A stretch of 64,000 nt of DNA. It comes from JAIBJN01 sp963847985. Lineage in GTDB: Bacteria > Actinomycetota > Thermoleophilia > Gaiellales > Gaiellaceae. Below the pieces are notes generated by a model. That model was not told where the DNA came from, ran no database searches, and saw only the letters and a list, made by a program, of their open reading frames with translations. Positions within the stretch are counted from its first letter, which is position 1. The number at the start of each line of letters is the position of its first letter. The position numbers were made by a program, and so were the translations under genes. Location of the stretch: positions 1 to 64,000 of the forward strand of contig CAWKBS010000003.1 of the NCBI GenBank assembly GCA_963847985.1. The letters run 5' to 3'. This document shows positions 8,696 through 17,448 of this stretch, piece by piece.

Positions 8696-9748
8696 TTAGG
8701 CGGCGACTGAGGCGAGCTCGCGGAGAGCCGCGAGACGCTGGAGCGCCTGGCCCTCGAGCTGACGGACGCGCTCGCGCGTAAGCCCGAGATCGGCGCCGAT
8801 CGCCTCGAGCGTCCACGGGTCGCCCTCGAAGCCGAAGCGCAGCTCGAGGATGCGCCGCTCGCGCTCGGGGAGCGCGTCGAGCGCCTTGCGGACGCCCTGC
8901 TTGCGCAGCGACTCCTCGGCCTCGTCGAACGGGTCGGCGGCCTCGCGGTCGGCGAAGAGGTCTCCCAGCTCGCCCTCGTCGTCCGAGCCGACGCTCTGGT
9001 TCAGCGAGACGGACGCCTGCGCGGCCGAGAGTGCCTCGTCGACGTGCTGCACCGGCAGGCCGGTGGCCTCGGCGAGCTCCTCGCGCGTCGCATCGCGGCC
9101 GAGCTCGACCTCGAGCCGGCGTGCGGCCCGCCCGAGCTTCTGCTGCCGCTCGACGACGTGCACGGGGACGCGGATGGTGCGCGCGTTGTTGGCGACCGCG
9201 CGCTGCACCGACTGCCGGATCCACCAGGTCGCGTACGTGGAGAACTTGAAGCCACGGCGCCAATCGAACTTCTCGACGGCGCGGTTGAGGCCGAGCGTGC
9301 CCTCCTGGATGAGGTCGAGGAAGGGAACGCCGAGGCCGCGGTAGCCCTTGGCGATGGAGACGACCAGGCGCAGGTTGGACTCGATCATGCGCCGCTTGGC
9401 GAGCAGATCGCCCTTCTCGAGGCGCTTCGCCAGCGAGACCTCCTCGGCGGCGGTCAGCAGCTTGTGCCGCCCGACATCGGCGAGGAAGAGCTGCAGGCTG
9501 TCGCCGGCGCCGGTGCTGACGGCTGCCTCGGCGACGACGGGCGCTGCCTCCTCGGCGGGAGCGCCGATCTCGAGGCCGATGGTCTCGAGCTCGTGCGTCA
9601 CCTCGGCCACCTCCTCGTCCCCGAGGTCGAGCTCGAGCGCGAGCGCCTCCAGCTCGGCGGGCTCCACGTAGCCGCGTTCCTCCGCGATCTCGAGGAGCTG
9701 GCGACCGGCCTGGGTGTCGAGCACTTCATGCACGGAGTTCTGACTCAC
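8696..9748 (-). CDS. RNA polymerase sigma-70 factor, primary-type (RpoD/SigA/HrdB-like)
   Basis: 350 residues from GTG 9748. Regions in order: an acidic N-terminal part, region 1.2 (LQLFLADVGRHKLLTAAEE, near residue 85), regions 2.1-2.4 (NLRLVVSIAKGYRGLGVPFL, GLNRAVEKFDWRRGFKFSTY, ATWWIRQSVQRA), region 3, and region 4.1-4.2 with the -35-binding HTH (RRILELRFGFEG, TLEAIGADLGLTRERVRQLE). It directs core polymerase to promoters. It is shorter than many actinobacterial housekeeping sigmas, so it may be the primary factor or a group 2 paralogue; the window does not decide. It is transcribed away from topB. Confidence 0.9.
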   Translation of the reverse strand: MSQNSVHEVLDTQAGRQLLEIAEERGYVEPAELEALALELDLGDEEVAEVTHELETIGLEIGAPAEEAAPVVAEAAVSTGAGDSLQLFLADVGRHKLLTAAEEVSLAKRLEKGDLLAKRRMIESNLRLVVSIAKGYRGLGVPFLDLIQEGTLGLNRAVEKFDWRRGFKFSTYATWWIRQSVQRAVANNARTIRVPVHVVERQQKLGRAARRLEVELGRDATREELAEATGLPVQHVDEALSAAQASVSLNQSVGSDDEGELGDLFADREAADPFDEAEESLRKQGVRKALDALPERERRILELRFGFEGDPWTLEAIGADLGLTRERVRQLEGQALQRLAALRELASVAA

Positions 9749-9862
9749 CTTGGCTCTCTAGATCCTTTCGCCGAAAAACGGCAGGTTGGATTGCGGCTCA
9801 CCCTCAGAAACGTTCTCACTCTATGACGCATTCCCTTGCGAGCCTACCCGCGGAGGCGTGTC

Positions 9863-9877
9863 TTAACCGCGGGTTAA
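9863..9877. promoter_or_regulatory. TTAACC/GGTTAA palindrome between topB and the sigma gene
   Basis: TTAACC-GCG-GGTTAA sits 25 bases past the topB stop and about 115 bases before the sigma gene start. It stands out as AT-containing in a GC-rich spacer. It could be a weak terminator stem for topB or an operator for the sigma gene; there is no T-run. The rest of 9749-9901 shows only a CATAGAGT-like box near 9812 on the minus strand that could be a -10. Confidence 0.3.
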
Positions 9878-9901
9878 CGCAAGGCTTATGGGTCTTCCGG
9901 A

Positions 9902-12130
9902 TTAAGACGCCGCGCGGGCCGAAGTGTTGGCGGTTTCTGCCTCGCGGTCACCGTTCTCGGGCTCGGCGGCCTCGTCGGCCGGCTGTTCGCGAGGCGTCCG
10001 CGCCCATTCCTCGTCGAACTCGACGCGCCACTTCTTGTCCTCGCCCTGCTCGAGCGCGAGCTTGGCGCCGAACGAGCGGCCCGAGCGGCCGCGAAACCCG
10101 GTGACCGGCTTGGCGGTCTTGCCGGTCGCCATCAGCTCCTTGACGACGGAGACCGGCAGGATCTTGTTCGCCTTCTTCTTCCAGATGACGAAGCCGCAGC
10201 CCGGGTCGTCCTTCGACCAGCAGGAATAGCCTTTGCGGTTCTCGATCACGTCCTTGCCGCAGACCGGGCAAGGACCGAGATTGGCGCGCTCGATCTTGAC
10301 GCCCTTGAGCTTGTCCAGCTCGGCGACGGTGTCGGTCGTGAACTTGACGATGTCGGACATGAACGCCGGGCGGGTGTCCTCGCCCTGCTCGATGAGCGCG
10401 AGCCGGTGCTCCCAGCTGCCGGTGAGCTCCGGGGACGTGAGCGGGTGCTCGCCGAGGAGCGAGATCACCTGGACGCCCTTCTCGGTCGCGTGCAGAGCCC
10501 TGCCCTCGCGCTCGAGGTAGCCGACCTGGAGGAGGCGCTCGATGATCGACGCGCGGGTCGCGGGCGTGCCGATGCCGGAGTCCTTCATCGCCTCGCGCAG
10601 GTCGGCGTCCTGGATGTCCTTGCCGGCGGTCTCCATCGCGCCGAGGAGCGAGGCCTCCGTGAAGCGCCGAGGCGGTTGCGTCTCCTTGCGGAGCGAGTCG
10701 ACGGAGCGCGTCTCGACGTCCTCGCCCTGCTCGAGCCGCGGAAGGAGCTGGTCGCCGCCCGAGTCGTCCTCGTCGCCCGGCTTCTGCGCTTCCTCGCCGT
10801 AGACGGCCTTCCAGCCGGCCTCGACGAGGACGCGGCCCGACGTTCGGAAGACGTGCTCGGCGACCGTCGTCTCGACCCGCGTCCGCTCGTAGACGGCGTC
10901 CGGGTGGAAGATGGCCAGGAAGCGCTTGGCGACGAGGTCGTAGATGCGGCTCTCGTCGGGGCCCATCTTCGTGACGTCGTGCTCGGAGCGGGTCGGGATG
11001 ACCGCGTGGTGGTCCTCGACGCGCTTGTCGTTGACGACCCGGCCGAGCGGGAGCTTGTCCAGGCGCGTCACGTAGGCCGCGCCGGCGGCGTAGCGCTCCT
11101 GGCGGCCGACGAGAGCCGCCGTCGGCTTGATCTCCCCGATCATGTCCGAGGTGAGGAAGCGCGAGTTCGTGCGCGGGTAGGTGATCGCCTTGTGCTCCTC
11201 GTAGAGCTTCTGCGCCGCCGCGAGCGTGCGCCGCGCGCTGAAGCCGAAGAGCGTGTTTCCATGGCGCTGGAGCGACGTGAGGTCGTAGAGGAGCTGCGGC
11301 GCCTCGCGCTCCTCCTTCTTCTCGAGCTTCGTGATCGTGCCCGGCTGCCCGGTCGTCTCCTCGACGATCGCCTTGGCCTCGTCCTCCTTGATCCGCTTCC
11401 CGCCCAGGTAGCGCCCGCTGTAGAGGCGCTCGCCGGTCGCGGCGAAGCGGGCCTCGACGAGCCAGTAGGGCTCGGGGACGAACGCGCGGATCTCCAGCTC
11501 GCGGCGGACGACGAGCGCGAGCGTCGGCGTCTGCACGCGGCCGAGCGAGACGGCGCCGTCGAAGGCCGCGCGCAGGCGGATGGAGGCGGCGCGGGTCGCG
11601 TTCATGCCGACCAGCCAGTCGGCTTCCGAGCGCGAGCGGGCCGCCTCCTCCAGCAGGCGCATCTCGTCGCCGTCGCGGAGGTGCCCGAAGGCGTCGGAGA
11701 TGGCGGCCTTCGTCATGGAGTTGAGCCAGAGGCGCTTGACGGGCTTCTTCACGCCGGAGGTCTCGAAGAGGTAGGCGAAGATGAGCTCGCCCTCACGCCC
11801 GGCGTCGCACGCGTTGACGATCAGCTCGACCTCGGAGTCCTTCATCAGCTTGTGGACGGCGTTGAGCTGCTTCTTCGCGCGCTCGTCGTTGGGGATGAGC
11901 TTGAACTTCTTCGGCACGATCGGGAGGTCGGCGAACCGCCACTTCTTGAGCTTGTCGTCGTACTGGTCGGGCTCCGCGAGGCCGACGAGGTGACCCACCG
12001 CCCAGGTGATGACATAGTCGCCGCCGACGAGGTGCGTCTTGTCCTGGCTCTGCTTGAAAGCGCCCGGGAGCGTGGCCGCGAGATCGCGGCCGACGGAGGG
12101 CTTTTCGGCGATGACGAGCGTCTTCGACAC
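9902..12130 (-). CDS. topB: DNA topoisomerase III (type IA)
   Basis: Type IA topoisomerase that cuts and reseals one DNA strand through a 5'-phosphotyrosine; the TopB group decatenates recombination and replication intermediates. 742 residues from GTG 12130 (SD AAGGTGA 6 bases upstream). The N-terminal TOPRIM domain has the glutamate of IAEKPSVGRDLA and the acidic DAGREGE motif. The catalytic tyrosine is in ITYPRTNSRFL at about residue 320. There is a conserved GIGTPATRASIIERL segment. One C-terminal four-Cys zinc motif is visible (CPVCGKDV with CWSKDDPGC). An in-frame upstream codon at 12163 would add 11 residues but lacks a better ribosome site. Confidence 0.92.
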   Translation of the reverse strand: MSKTLVIAEKPSVGRDLAATLPGAFKQSQDKTHLVGGDYVITWAVGHLVGLAEPDQYDDKLKKWRFADLPIVPKKFKLIPNDERAKKQLNAVHKLMKDSEVELIVNACDAGREGELIFAYLFETSGVKKPVKRLWLNSMTKAAISDAFGHLRDGDEMRLLEEAARSRSEADWLVGMNATRAASIRLRAAFDGAVSLGRVQTPTLALVVRRELEIRAFVPEPYWLVEARFAATGERLYSGRYLGGKRIKEDEAKAIVEETTGQPGTITKLEKKEEREAPQLLYDLTSLQRHGNTLFGFSARRTLAAAQKLYEEHKAITYPRTNSRFLTSDMIGEIKPTAALVGRQERYAAGAAYVTRLDKLPLGRVVNDKRVEDHHAVIPTRSEHDVTKMGPDESRIYDLVAKRFLAIFHPDAVYERTRVETTVAEHVFRTSGRVLVEAGWKAVYGEEAQKPGDEDDSGGDQLLPRLEQGEDVETRSVDSLRKETQPPRRFTEASLLGAMETAGKDIQDADLREAMKDSGIGTPATRASIIERLLQVGYLEREGRALHATEKGVQVISLLGEHPLTSPELTGSWEHRLALIEQGEDTRPAFMSDIVKFTTDTVAELDKLKGVKIERANLGPCPVCGKDVIENRKGYSCWSKDDPGCGFVIWKKKANKILPVSVVKELMATGKTAKPVTGFRGRSGRSFGAKLALEQGEDKKWRVEFDEEWARTPREQPADEAAEPENGDREAETANTSARAAS

Positions 12131-12181
12131 GGCGATCACCTTAGCGAAGGCTGAAAACGGCAAGAATTGGCGTGACCTTGA

Positions 12182-12345
12182 GAACCTGTTTCGAAATGAC
12201 GCCTCGTCGCCGGGGCGCGCTGGGCGAGTGCGAGGCCAGGACGCAGGGCGCGTTCGTAGCCGGAGGCTACGGGCGCAACCGAGGACGCCGCATCGTGCCG
12301 GCCAGCGCGGCCCGGCGGCACAGGGCTTCGTTTTGAAACAGGTTC
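12182..12345 (-). repeat. interspersed hairpin element, copy A (164 bases)
   Basis: Terminal arms GAACCTGTTTC (12182-12192) and GAAACAGGTTC (12335-12345) are perfect complements and extend inward with one mismatch. The enclosed core, read on the minus strand, matches copies B, C and D, and includes the internal hairpin GTAGCC-tcc-GGCTAC (12256-12270). It lies between divergent genes (topB start 12130, exonuclease start about 12354), where a terminator is not expected. Compared by eye with copy B it differs at only about eight of about 140 core positions, yet the terminal arms are unrelated. Confidence 0.85.
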
Positions 12346-12353
12346 ATAGACCC

Positions 12354-13175
12354 TTGTTGGCGATCGACGGCGACAACCTGGCCCACCGGGCCTTCCACGC
12401 GCTGCCGTCGTCCATCAAGGACGGCGCCGGGAAGCAGGCGAACATGCTCGTCGGCTTCGCCAACATGCTCCTGCGCGCGTGGGAGGACGAGTCGCCCCGC
12501 ACGGTCTTCGTCGGCTTCGACTCCGTCGGCGCCCCGACGTACCGCAACGAGCTGCTTCCCGAGTACCAGTCCGGCCGCGACTTCCCGCCCGTGCTCACCT
12601 CGCAGCTCGACCGCCTGCCCGAGCTCGTGGGCTCGCTCGGCTTTCCCTGGGCGAAGGCCGACGGCTACGAGGCCGACGACTTCCTGGGCGCGGCCGTCGC
12701 CTCGGAGGAAGCGCGCGGCGGTGAGACGCTCGTCTTCACGAACGACCGCGATCTCTTCCAGCTTGCGAGCGAGAAGACGACGATCCTCCGCCCCAAGCCC
12801 GGCCAGCGCGAGCTCGTCCGGGTCGGCCCGGCCGAGGTGAAGGAGATCTACGGCGTCCCGCCGGAGCTCGTCCCCGACTTCGTGGCCCTGCGCGGCGACC
12901 CTTCGGACCGCATACCGGGCGCGAAGGGGATCGGGCCCGGGCGCGCGGCGAGCATCCTCGCCAAGCACGGCTCGCTGGAGGCCTGCCTCGAGGCCGGCGG
13001 CTTCCCCGACCAGGCCGACGCGTTGCGCGACTACCTCAGCATGACCCGGCTCCAGCTGGACGCGCAGCTCCCCGAGCTTCCCGACGTCGACCCCGACTGG
13101 GAGGCCGGCGCCGAGCTCACCGAGGGCTGGGGCCTCGCCGGCGTCGCGAAGCGGTTCCGCGAGCGGGCCGACTGA
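12354..13175 (+). CDS. 5'-3' exonuclease / flap endonuclease (PolA N-terminal-like)
   Basis: A stand-alone relative of the 5' nuclease domain of DNA polymerase I, acting on 5' flaps and RNA primers. The N-terminal motif LLAIDGDNLAHRAFHALP supplies the first metal-binding aspartate. The acidic cluster DGYEADDFLGA and the segment FTNDRDLFQL follow, then the helix-hairpin-helix PSDRIPGAKGIGPGRAASIL. Length is 273 residues if started at TTG 12354, with TTG 12357 possible; there is no ATG or GTG near the first motif and no clear SD. The end of repeat copy A lies eight bases upstream, so the promoter or leader must be inside or at the edge of that element. Confidence 0.85.
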   Translation: MLAIDGDNLAHRAFHALPSSIKDGAGKQANMLVGFANMLLRAWEDESPRTVFVGFDSVGAPTYRNELLPEYQSGRDFPPVLTSQLDRLPELVGSLGFPWAKADGYEADDFLGAAVASEEARGGETLVFTNDRDLFQLASEKTTILRPKPGQRELVRVGPAEVKEIYGVPPELVPDFVALRGDPSDRIPGAKGIGPGRAASILAKHGSLEACLEAGGFPDQADALRDYLSMTRLQLDAQLPELPDVDPDWEAGAELTEGWGLAGVAKRFRERAD

Positions 13176-13194
13176 CCCGACTACGATCTTCCGC

Positions 13195-14269
13195 GTGAGC
13201 GAGCCGAAGCCGGTCAACGTCGCGGACTACGAGCCCCTCGCCGAGGCCCGCTGCGAGCCCGGCTACTGGGGCTACGTCGTGGGCGGCGCCGGGGACGAGG
13301 TCACGCTCCGGGACAACCTGGAGGCCTTCCGTCGCCGGATCCTGCGCCCGCGGATGCTGGTCGACGTCAGCGCCGTGACGACCAGGACCGCCGTGCTCGG
13401 CGCCGAGATCGAGCTGCCCGTGATGATCGCGCCGACCTCGCTGCAGCGGGTGGCCCATCCCGACGGGGAGCCTGCGCTCGCGCGCGCGGCGGCCGCTGCG
13501 GGAACGATCTACACCCTGTCGAGCCTCGGGAGCGTGCGCCCCCGCGAGCTGGCGGACGCGGTCGGCGACCGCTCCCCGCGCTGGTTCCAGCTCTACTGGT
13601 CGAAGGACCGCGGGTTCACGACCGAGCTCGTCGCCGAAGCGGCCGACGCCGGCTTCAGCGCACTCGTCCTGACGATCGACCTGCCCACGGCCGGCCCGCG
13701 CGAGCGCGACCTCCGCAGCGGCTTCAGCCTCCCCACCGACCTCCCCATGCCCAACCTGCCGCGGACGCTCGTCGGCGACCAGTACTTCCACGACACGCTC
13801 GGCGAGATCGTGGACACGAGCCTCACCTGGCGCGACCTCGAGTGGCTGCGCGAGCAAAGCTCGCTGCCGCTGCTCGTCAAGGGCGTCCTCACGGCCGAGG
13901 ACGCGCTGCTCGCCTGTGAGCATGGCTGCGCCGGCATCGTCGTCTCCAATCACGGAGGGCGCCAGCTCGACGGGGTCGCCGCGACCCTGGACGCCCTGCC
14001 CGAGGTCGTGGACGGCGGTCGCCGGCCGGGCCGAGGTCTTCCTCGACGGCGGCGTGCGCCGGGGGACCGACGTGGTCAAGGCGCTCGCGCTCGGCGCGCA
14101 GTCCGTGCTGATCGGGCGGCCCGCCCTCTGGGGGCTGGCCGCAGGCGGCGAGGAGGGAGCGCGGCACGTGCTCGAGCTCCTCCAGGCCGAGGTCAGGCTC
14201 GCGCTGCTCCTCCTGGGCTGCCCGACCCCGGCCGACGTCCGTCCCGAGCACGTCCGCGCGCGGGCGTGA
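13195..14269 (+). CDS. FMN-dependent alpha-hydroxy-acid oxidase/dehydrogenase (lactate/glycolate type), one frameshift
   Basis: Family of L-lactate dehydrogenase LldD, glycolate oxidase and lactate monooxygenase; oxidises a 2-hydroxy acid with FMN. GTG 13195 is followed by VADYEPLAEARC and the FMN_dh barrel: IAPTSLQRVAHPDGE, YTLSSLGSV, WFQLYWSKDR, LLVKGVLTAEDA (FMN-binding lysine) and the catalytic His/Arg motif SNHGGRQLDG near residue 255. An extra G near 14020 shifts the frame; the C-terminus then reads EVFLDGGVRRGTDVVKALAL and GRPALWGLAAGGEEG to 14269. Reconstructed length is about 358 residues, normal. The stop overlaps the GTG of the next gene. The exact substrate is unknown. Confidence 0.87.
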
Positions 14270-15120
14270 TCCCGCTCGTCAGCCATCGGGCGTTCGCCGA
14301 GTCGCACCCGACCGGCGGCCATCCCGAAAGCCAGGAGCGCATCCGGGCGCTCCACGACGCCTATCCGGACTTCGTCGAGGCCCGCCCGGCGACGATCGCC
14401 GAGCTCGCCGCCGTGCACGAGGTCGACCACGTCGAGACGGTGCGCGTCGTCTCCGCGAGCGGAGACCCGACGCTGCTCGACCCGGACACGATCTGCACGG
14501 AGACGAGCTACGAGACGGCGCTGCTGGCGGCCGGCGCCGCGATCCAGGCGGTGGAGCTCGGAGGCTTCTCCCTCGCCCGCCCGCCGGGACACCACGCGCT
14601 GCCGGACCGGGCGATGGGCTTCTGCCTCTTCAACAACGCCGCGGTCGCGGCGCGCTTCGCGCAGCGCGAGCTCGGCCTGCCCCGCATCGCGATCCTCGAC
14701 TGGGACGTCCATCACGGAAACGGGACGCAGGACATCTTCTGGAGCGACCCCTCCGTCTTCTTCGCCTCCCTGCACCAGTGGCCGCTCTACCCCGGCACCG
14801 GCGGCCCGGGCGAGGGCAACGAAACCACGCTGAACGTCCCGCTCGAGGCCGGGTCCGGCGACGACGCGGTGCTGGCCGCGCTCGACGACCTCGTTCTCCC
14901 GGCCCTCGCGGCGTTCGACCCCGACCTCCTGGTCGTGTCCGCCGGCTTCGACGCGGCGGCGGTCGACCCGCTCGGCGGCCTCGAAGTCACGACGGAAGGC
15001 TTCGGGGCGCTTGCGGCCCGCGCGTCGGGTGTCTGCGAGCGGCTAGCCTTCGTGCTGGAAGGTGGGTACGAGCCGCAGGCCCTCCCCGGGCTCGTCGGCT
15101 CCGTGCTCGCCGCCGCCTGA
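14266..15120 (+). CDS. histone deacetylase-superfamily hydrolase (AcuC/acetylpolyamine amidohydrolase-like)
   Basis: 284 residues from GTG 14266 (GTGA overlap with the preceding gene). The arginase-deacetylase fold is recognised by RPPGHHALPDRAMGFCLFNN, holding the twin catalytic histidines, by the zinc ligands in LDWDVHHGNGTQDIF, by SAGFDAA (third ligand) and by the C-terminal LEGGY glycine/tyrosine motif. These enzymes remove acetyl groups from acetyl-lysine, acetylpolyamines or acetyl-CoA synthetase. Coupling to an FMN hydroxy-acid oxidase and a thioredoxin gives no direct clue to the substrate. All active-site residues are intact. Confidence 0.88.
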   Translation: MIPLVSHRAFAESHPTGGHPESQERIRALHDAYPDFVEARPATIAELAAVHEVDHVETVRVVSASGDPTLLDPDTICTETSYETALLAAGAAIQAVELGGFSLARPPGHHALPDRAMGFCLFNNAAVAARFAQRELGLPRIAILDWDVHHGNGTQDIFWSDPSVFFASLHQWPLYPGTGGPGEGNETTLNVPLEAGSGDDAVLAALDDLVLPALAAFDPDLLVVSAGFDAAAVDPLGGLEVTTEGFGALAARASGVCERLAFVLEGGYEPQALPGLVGSVLAAA

Positions 15121-15121
15121 A

Positions 15122-15682
15122 ATGGATGTCACCACGGAGACCTTCGAGCAGGACGTACTGGAGCGGTCGGCCTCGACGCCGGTCGTCGTCGACTTCTGGG
15201 CCGACTGGTGCGGGCCCTGCAAGGTCCTCGCGCCCGTCCTGGAGAAGGCGGTCGCGGAGCGTGACGGCATCGCGCTCGTCAAGGTCGACACCGACGCGAA
15301 CCAGGAGCTCGCCGAGCGCTACGACGTGCGCGGCATCCCCAACGTCAAGGCCTTCCGCAACGGCCAGGTCGTGGACGAGTTCACCGGCGCGCTCCCGGCC
15401 GCCGCGGTCGAGGAGTTCCTCGACCGCCTGACCGGCCCGCCGGCGGCGGAGCAGCTCCTCGCCGAGCTGTCGGCGTCCGGCGAGTTCCCGGAGATCCTCG
15501 GCCCGCTCGCCGAGAACGACTACGAGCGCGCTCTCGAATGGCTGCTCGCCGACCTGGAGAGCGCCGATCCCGAGCGGCGCGAGCGCATCCGCGAGATCAT
15601 GGTCACGCTCTTCGGCGAGCTCGGCACCGAAGACCCCGTGGCGACGAGCTACCGGCGACGGCTGGCCGCAACCCTCTACTAA
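15122..15682 (+). CDS. thioredoxin with C-terminal TPR-like domain (CnoX/YbbN-type)
   Basis: 186 residues. Residues 1-105 form a thioredoxin fold with the redox motif WCGPC in VVVDFWADWCGPCKVLAPVL and the cis-proline segment RGIPNVKAF. Residues 110-186 are helical (LLAELSASGEFPEIL, YERALEWLLADLESADPERR), as in YbbN/CnoX proteins that act as redox-controlled holdases or chaperedoxins. The start ATG 15122 is one base past the preceding stop, and the TAATG stop overlaps the next ATG, so the three genes are likely co-translated. The WCGPC form predicts a classic disulfide reductase. Confidence 0.9.
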   Translation: MDVTTETFEQDVLERSASTPVVVDFWADWCGPCKVLAPVLEKAVAERDGIALVKVDTDANQELAERYDVRGIPNVKAFRNGQVVDEFTGALPAAAVEEFLDRLTGPPAAEQLLAELSASGEFPEILGPLAENDYERALEWLLADLESADPERRERIREIMVTLFGELGTEDPVATSYRRRLAATLY

Positions 15683-16593
15683 TGGCGGCCGTGGAGACGA
15701 TTCGCGCCCCCCGACGCGACGATGCGCAGGCGGTCACCGACCTCGTCATCGCGTGCGACATCCACGATCTCGGCGCACCCGACTTCGAGCTCGACGACCT
15801 GCTCACGGACTGGAACATGCCCGGGTTCGACCTCGAGCGCGACGCCGTCGTCGTCGAGGTGGACGGCGCGCTCGCCGCGTACGCCTCGTTCATCCGCAAC
15901 GACTACGTCGACGTCTACGTGATCCCCGAGCGCCGCGAGCTCGGCCTGGGAGCGAAGCTGCTCGACTGGGCCGAGCAGCGGACCGTCGAACGGGCCGGGA
16001 CGGGCGGGGCCCCGCTGCTGGGGCAGGTGATCACGTCCACCAACGAGGGCGCTCGCCGGCTCCTGGAGGAGCGCGGGTACCGGCCCGTACGGACGTACTG
16101 GCGGATGTCGATGCGGCTCGACGAGCCGCCGCCCCCGCCGGCTTGGCCGGAGGGCGTGCTCGTCCGGACGTTCGACCAGGAGCGGGACACGCGGGCCGTT
16201 TTCGCGCTCGTCCAGGACGCGTTCGGCGACAACGAGCGCCACACGGCGGAGTCCTTCGAGGAGTGGCAGGCGTTCATGATCGACCGCGAGGCCTTCGAGC
16301 CCGGGCTCTGGTTCATCGCCGAGTCGAAGGGCGAGATCGTCGGGTGCGTCCTCTGCCCCAACTACGAGGACGAGGGCTGGGTGCGCCAGCTCGCCGTCTC
16401 GCGCGACTGGCGGCGACGGGGTCTCGGCACGGCCCTCCTCCGCCAAGCCATGTCCGAGTTCATCCGCCGGGGACGCAAGGAGATCGGCCTGGTGGTCGAC
16501 TCGTGGAACCGAACCGGCGCCAAGGACCTGTACGAGCGCGCCGGCATGACCGTCGCGCGCGAGCACACGCGCTACGAGAAGACCTTGGCCTGA
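15682..16593 (+). CDS. double-GNAT acetyltransferase (mycothiol synthase MshD-like)
   Basis: 303 residues with two GNAT folds in tandem. The first (residues 5-150) has the degenerate acetyl-CoA loop ERRELGLGAKLLDW. The second (residues 155-303) has the intact A-motif VSRDWRRRGLGTALLRQAM and the C-terminal LYERAGMTVAREHTRYEKTL. This size and arrangement match MshD, which acetylates Cys-GlcN-Ins in the last step of mycothiol synthesis in actinobacteria, but many unrelated double-GNAT proteins exist and no other msh gene is nearby. It overlaps the thioredoxin gene (TAATG), which fits a thiol-metabolism role without proving it. Confidence 0.72.
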   Translation: MAAVETIRAPRRDDAQAVTDLVIACDIHDLGAPDFELDDLLTDWNMPGFDLERDAVVVEVDGALAAYASFIRNDYVDVYVIPERRELGLGAKLLDWAEQRTVERAGTGGAPLLGQVITSTNEGARRLLEERGYRPVRTYWRMSMRLDEPPPPPAWPEGVLVRTFDQERDTRAVFALVQDAFGDNERHTAESFEEWQAFMIDREAFEPGLWFIAESKGEIVGCVLCPNYEDEGWVRQLAVSRDWRRRGLGTALLRQAMSEFIRRGRKEIGLVVDSWNRTGAKDLYERAGMTVAREHTRYEKTLA

Positions 16594-16602
16594 GCTCGTC
16601 GG

Positions 16603-17439
16603 CTAGCCCTGGCTGCCGTGCGCCGGGTAGGAGCCGAACACGCGGAGCTCGCGCGTGAGCCGGCCCACCTCGGCGAGCGTCTCGCTCACGACCTCGTCGA
16701 GCGGGTGGCCGGCCAGGACCGCGTCGAAGCGGTAGCGCCACGGCGTCCGCGGGATCGGGCGGGACACGAGCTGAACGAGGTCGAGGCGATGACGGCCGAA
16801 CGGCTCGATCGCCTGGTGGAGCGCGCCCGGCGCGTGGTCGGTGACGAACGAGAACGCGGTGCGCCAGCCTTCGCTCTCGCGGTCGAGGCGCGTGTACCGC
16901 GCGACCGAGACGAAGCGCGTGTAGGCCTCCGGGTGGTCGCCGACATCCCCCGCGATCACGGTGAGCCCGTACATGGCGGCCGCTCGCTCGCTGGCGATGG
17001 CGGCCTCCGCCGGATCTCCGTCCTCGGCGACCTGGTGCGCGGCGTCGGCGGTGGTCGCTGCGGCGATGGCGGTCGCCCACGGCATGGCGGCGAGGAGCCG
17101 ACGGCACTGGTCGAGCGCGGCCGGGTGCGAGCGGACGACCGTGATCTCCTCGAGCGGCACGGCCTTCGGGCCGACCAGGCAGTGGCGGATCGGGAGGATG
17201 GTCTCGCCGGTGATGGAGAGCGGCGACTCGTACAGCAGGTCGTGCGTCTCGTTGACCGGGCCCGAGAGCGAGCTCTCGATGGGCAGGACGCCGAAGGCGA
17301 CCTCGCCCTCGGCGGTCGCCTCGACCACCGCGGTGAAGCTCGGCAGTGAGACAAGGTCGGCCCCGGCCGGGAAGAGCCGGTCGCAGGCGGCCGCGCTGTG
17401 CGCGCCGTCGCGCCCGGGATAGGCAACGCTCGCCGTCAT
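16603..17439 (-). CDS. pheA: prephenate dehydratase
   Basis: Converts prephenate to phenylpyruvate for phenylalanine synthesis. 278 residues: a PDT catalytic domain (residues 1-180), with the family segments VLPIESSLSGPVNETHDLL and the TRF motif in HPEAYTRFVSVAR, followed by a C-terminal ACT domain (TAFSFVTDHAPGALHQAIEP, LDLVQLVSRPIP, YRFDAVLAGH) that would bind phenylalanine for feedback. No chorismate mutase domain is present. It starts nine bases after the ispH stop and is the last gene of the minus-strand hopanoid/isoprenoid run. Confidence 0.92.
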   Translation of the reverse strand: MTASVAYPGRDGAHSAAACDRLFPAGADLVSLPSFTAVVEATAEGEVAFGVLPIESSLSGPVNETHDLLYESPLSITGETILPIRHCLVGPKAVPLEEITVVRSHPAALDQCRRLLAAMPWATAIAAATTADAAHQVAEDGDPAEAAIASERAAAMYGLTVIAGDVGDHPEAYTRFVSVARYTRLDRESEGWRTAFSFVTDHAPGALHQAIEPFGRHRLDLVQLVSRPIPRTPWRYRFDAVLAGHPLDEVVSETLAEVGRLTRELRVFGSYPAHGSQG

Positions 17440-17448
17440 CGTCAGAAG

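Noticed and set aside
12039..12353. In-frame upstream extension of the exonuclease and similar VASGYERALRP-type ORFs over repeat copies B and D
   Set aside because: These peptides come from the conserved core of the hairpin element; frames are broken by stops and indels between copies, so they are not a protein family.
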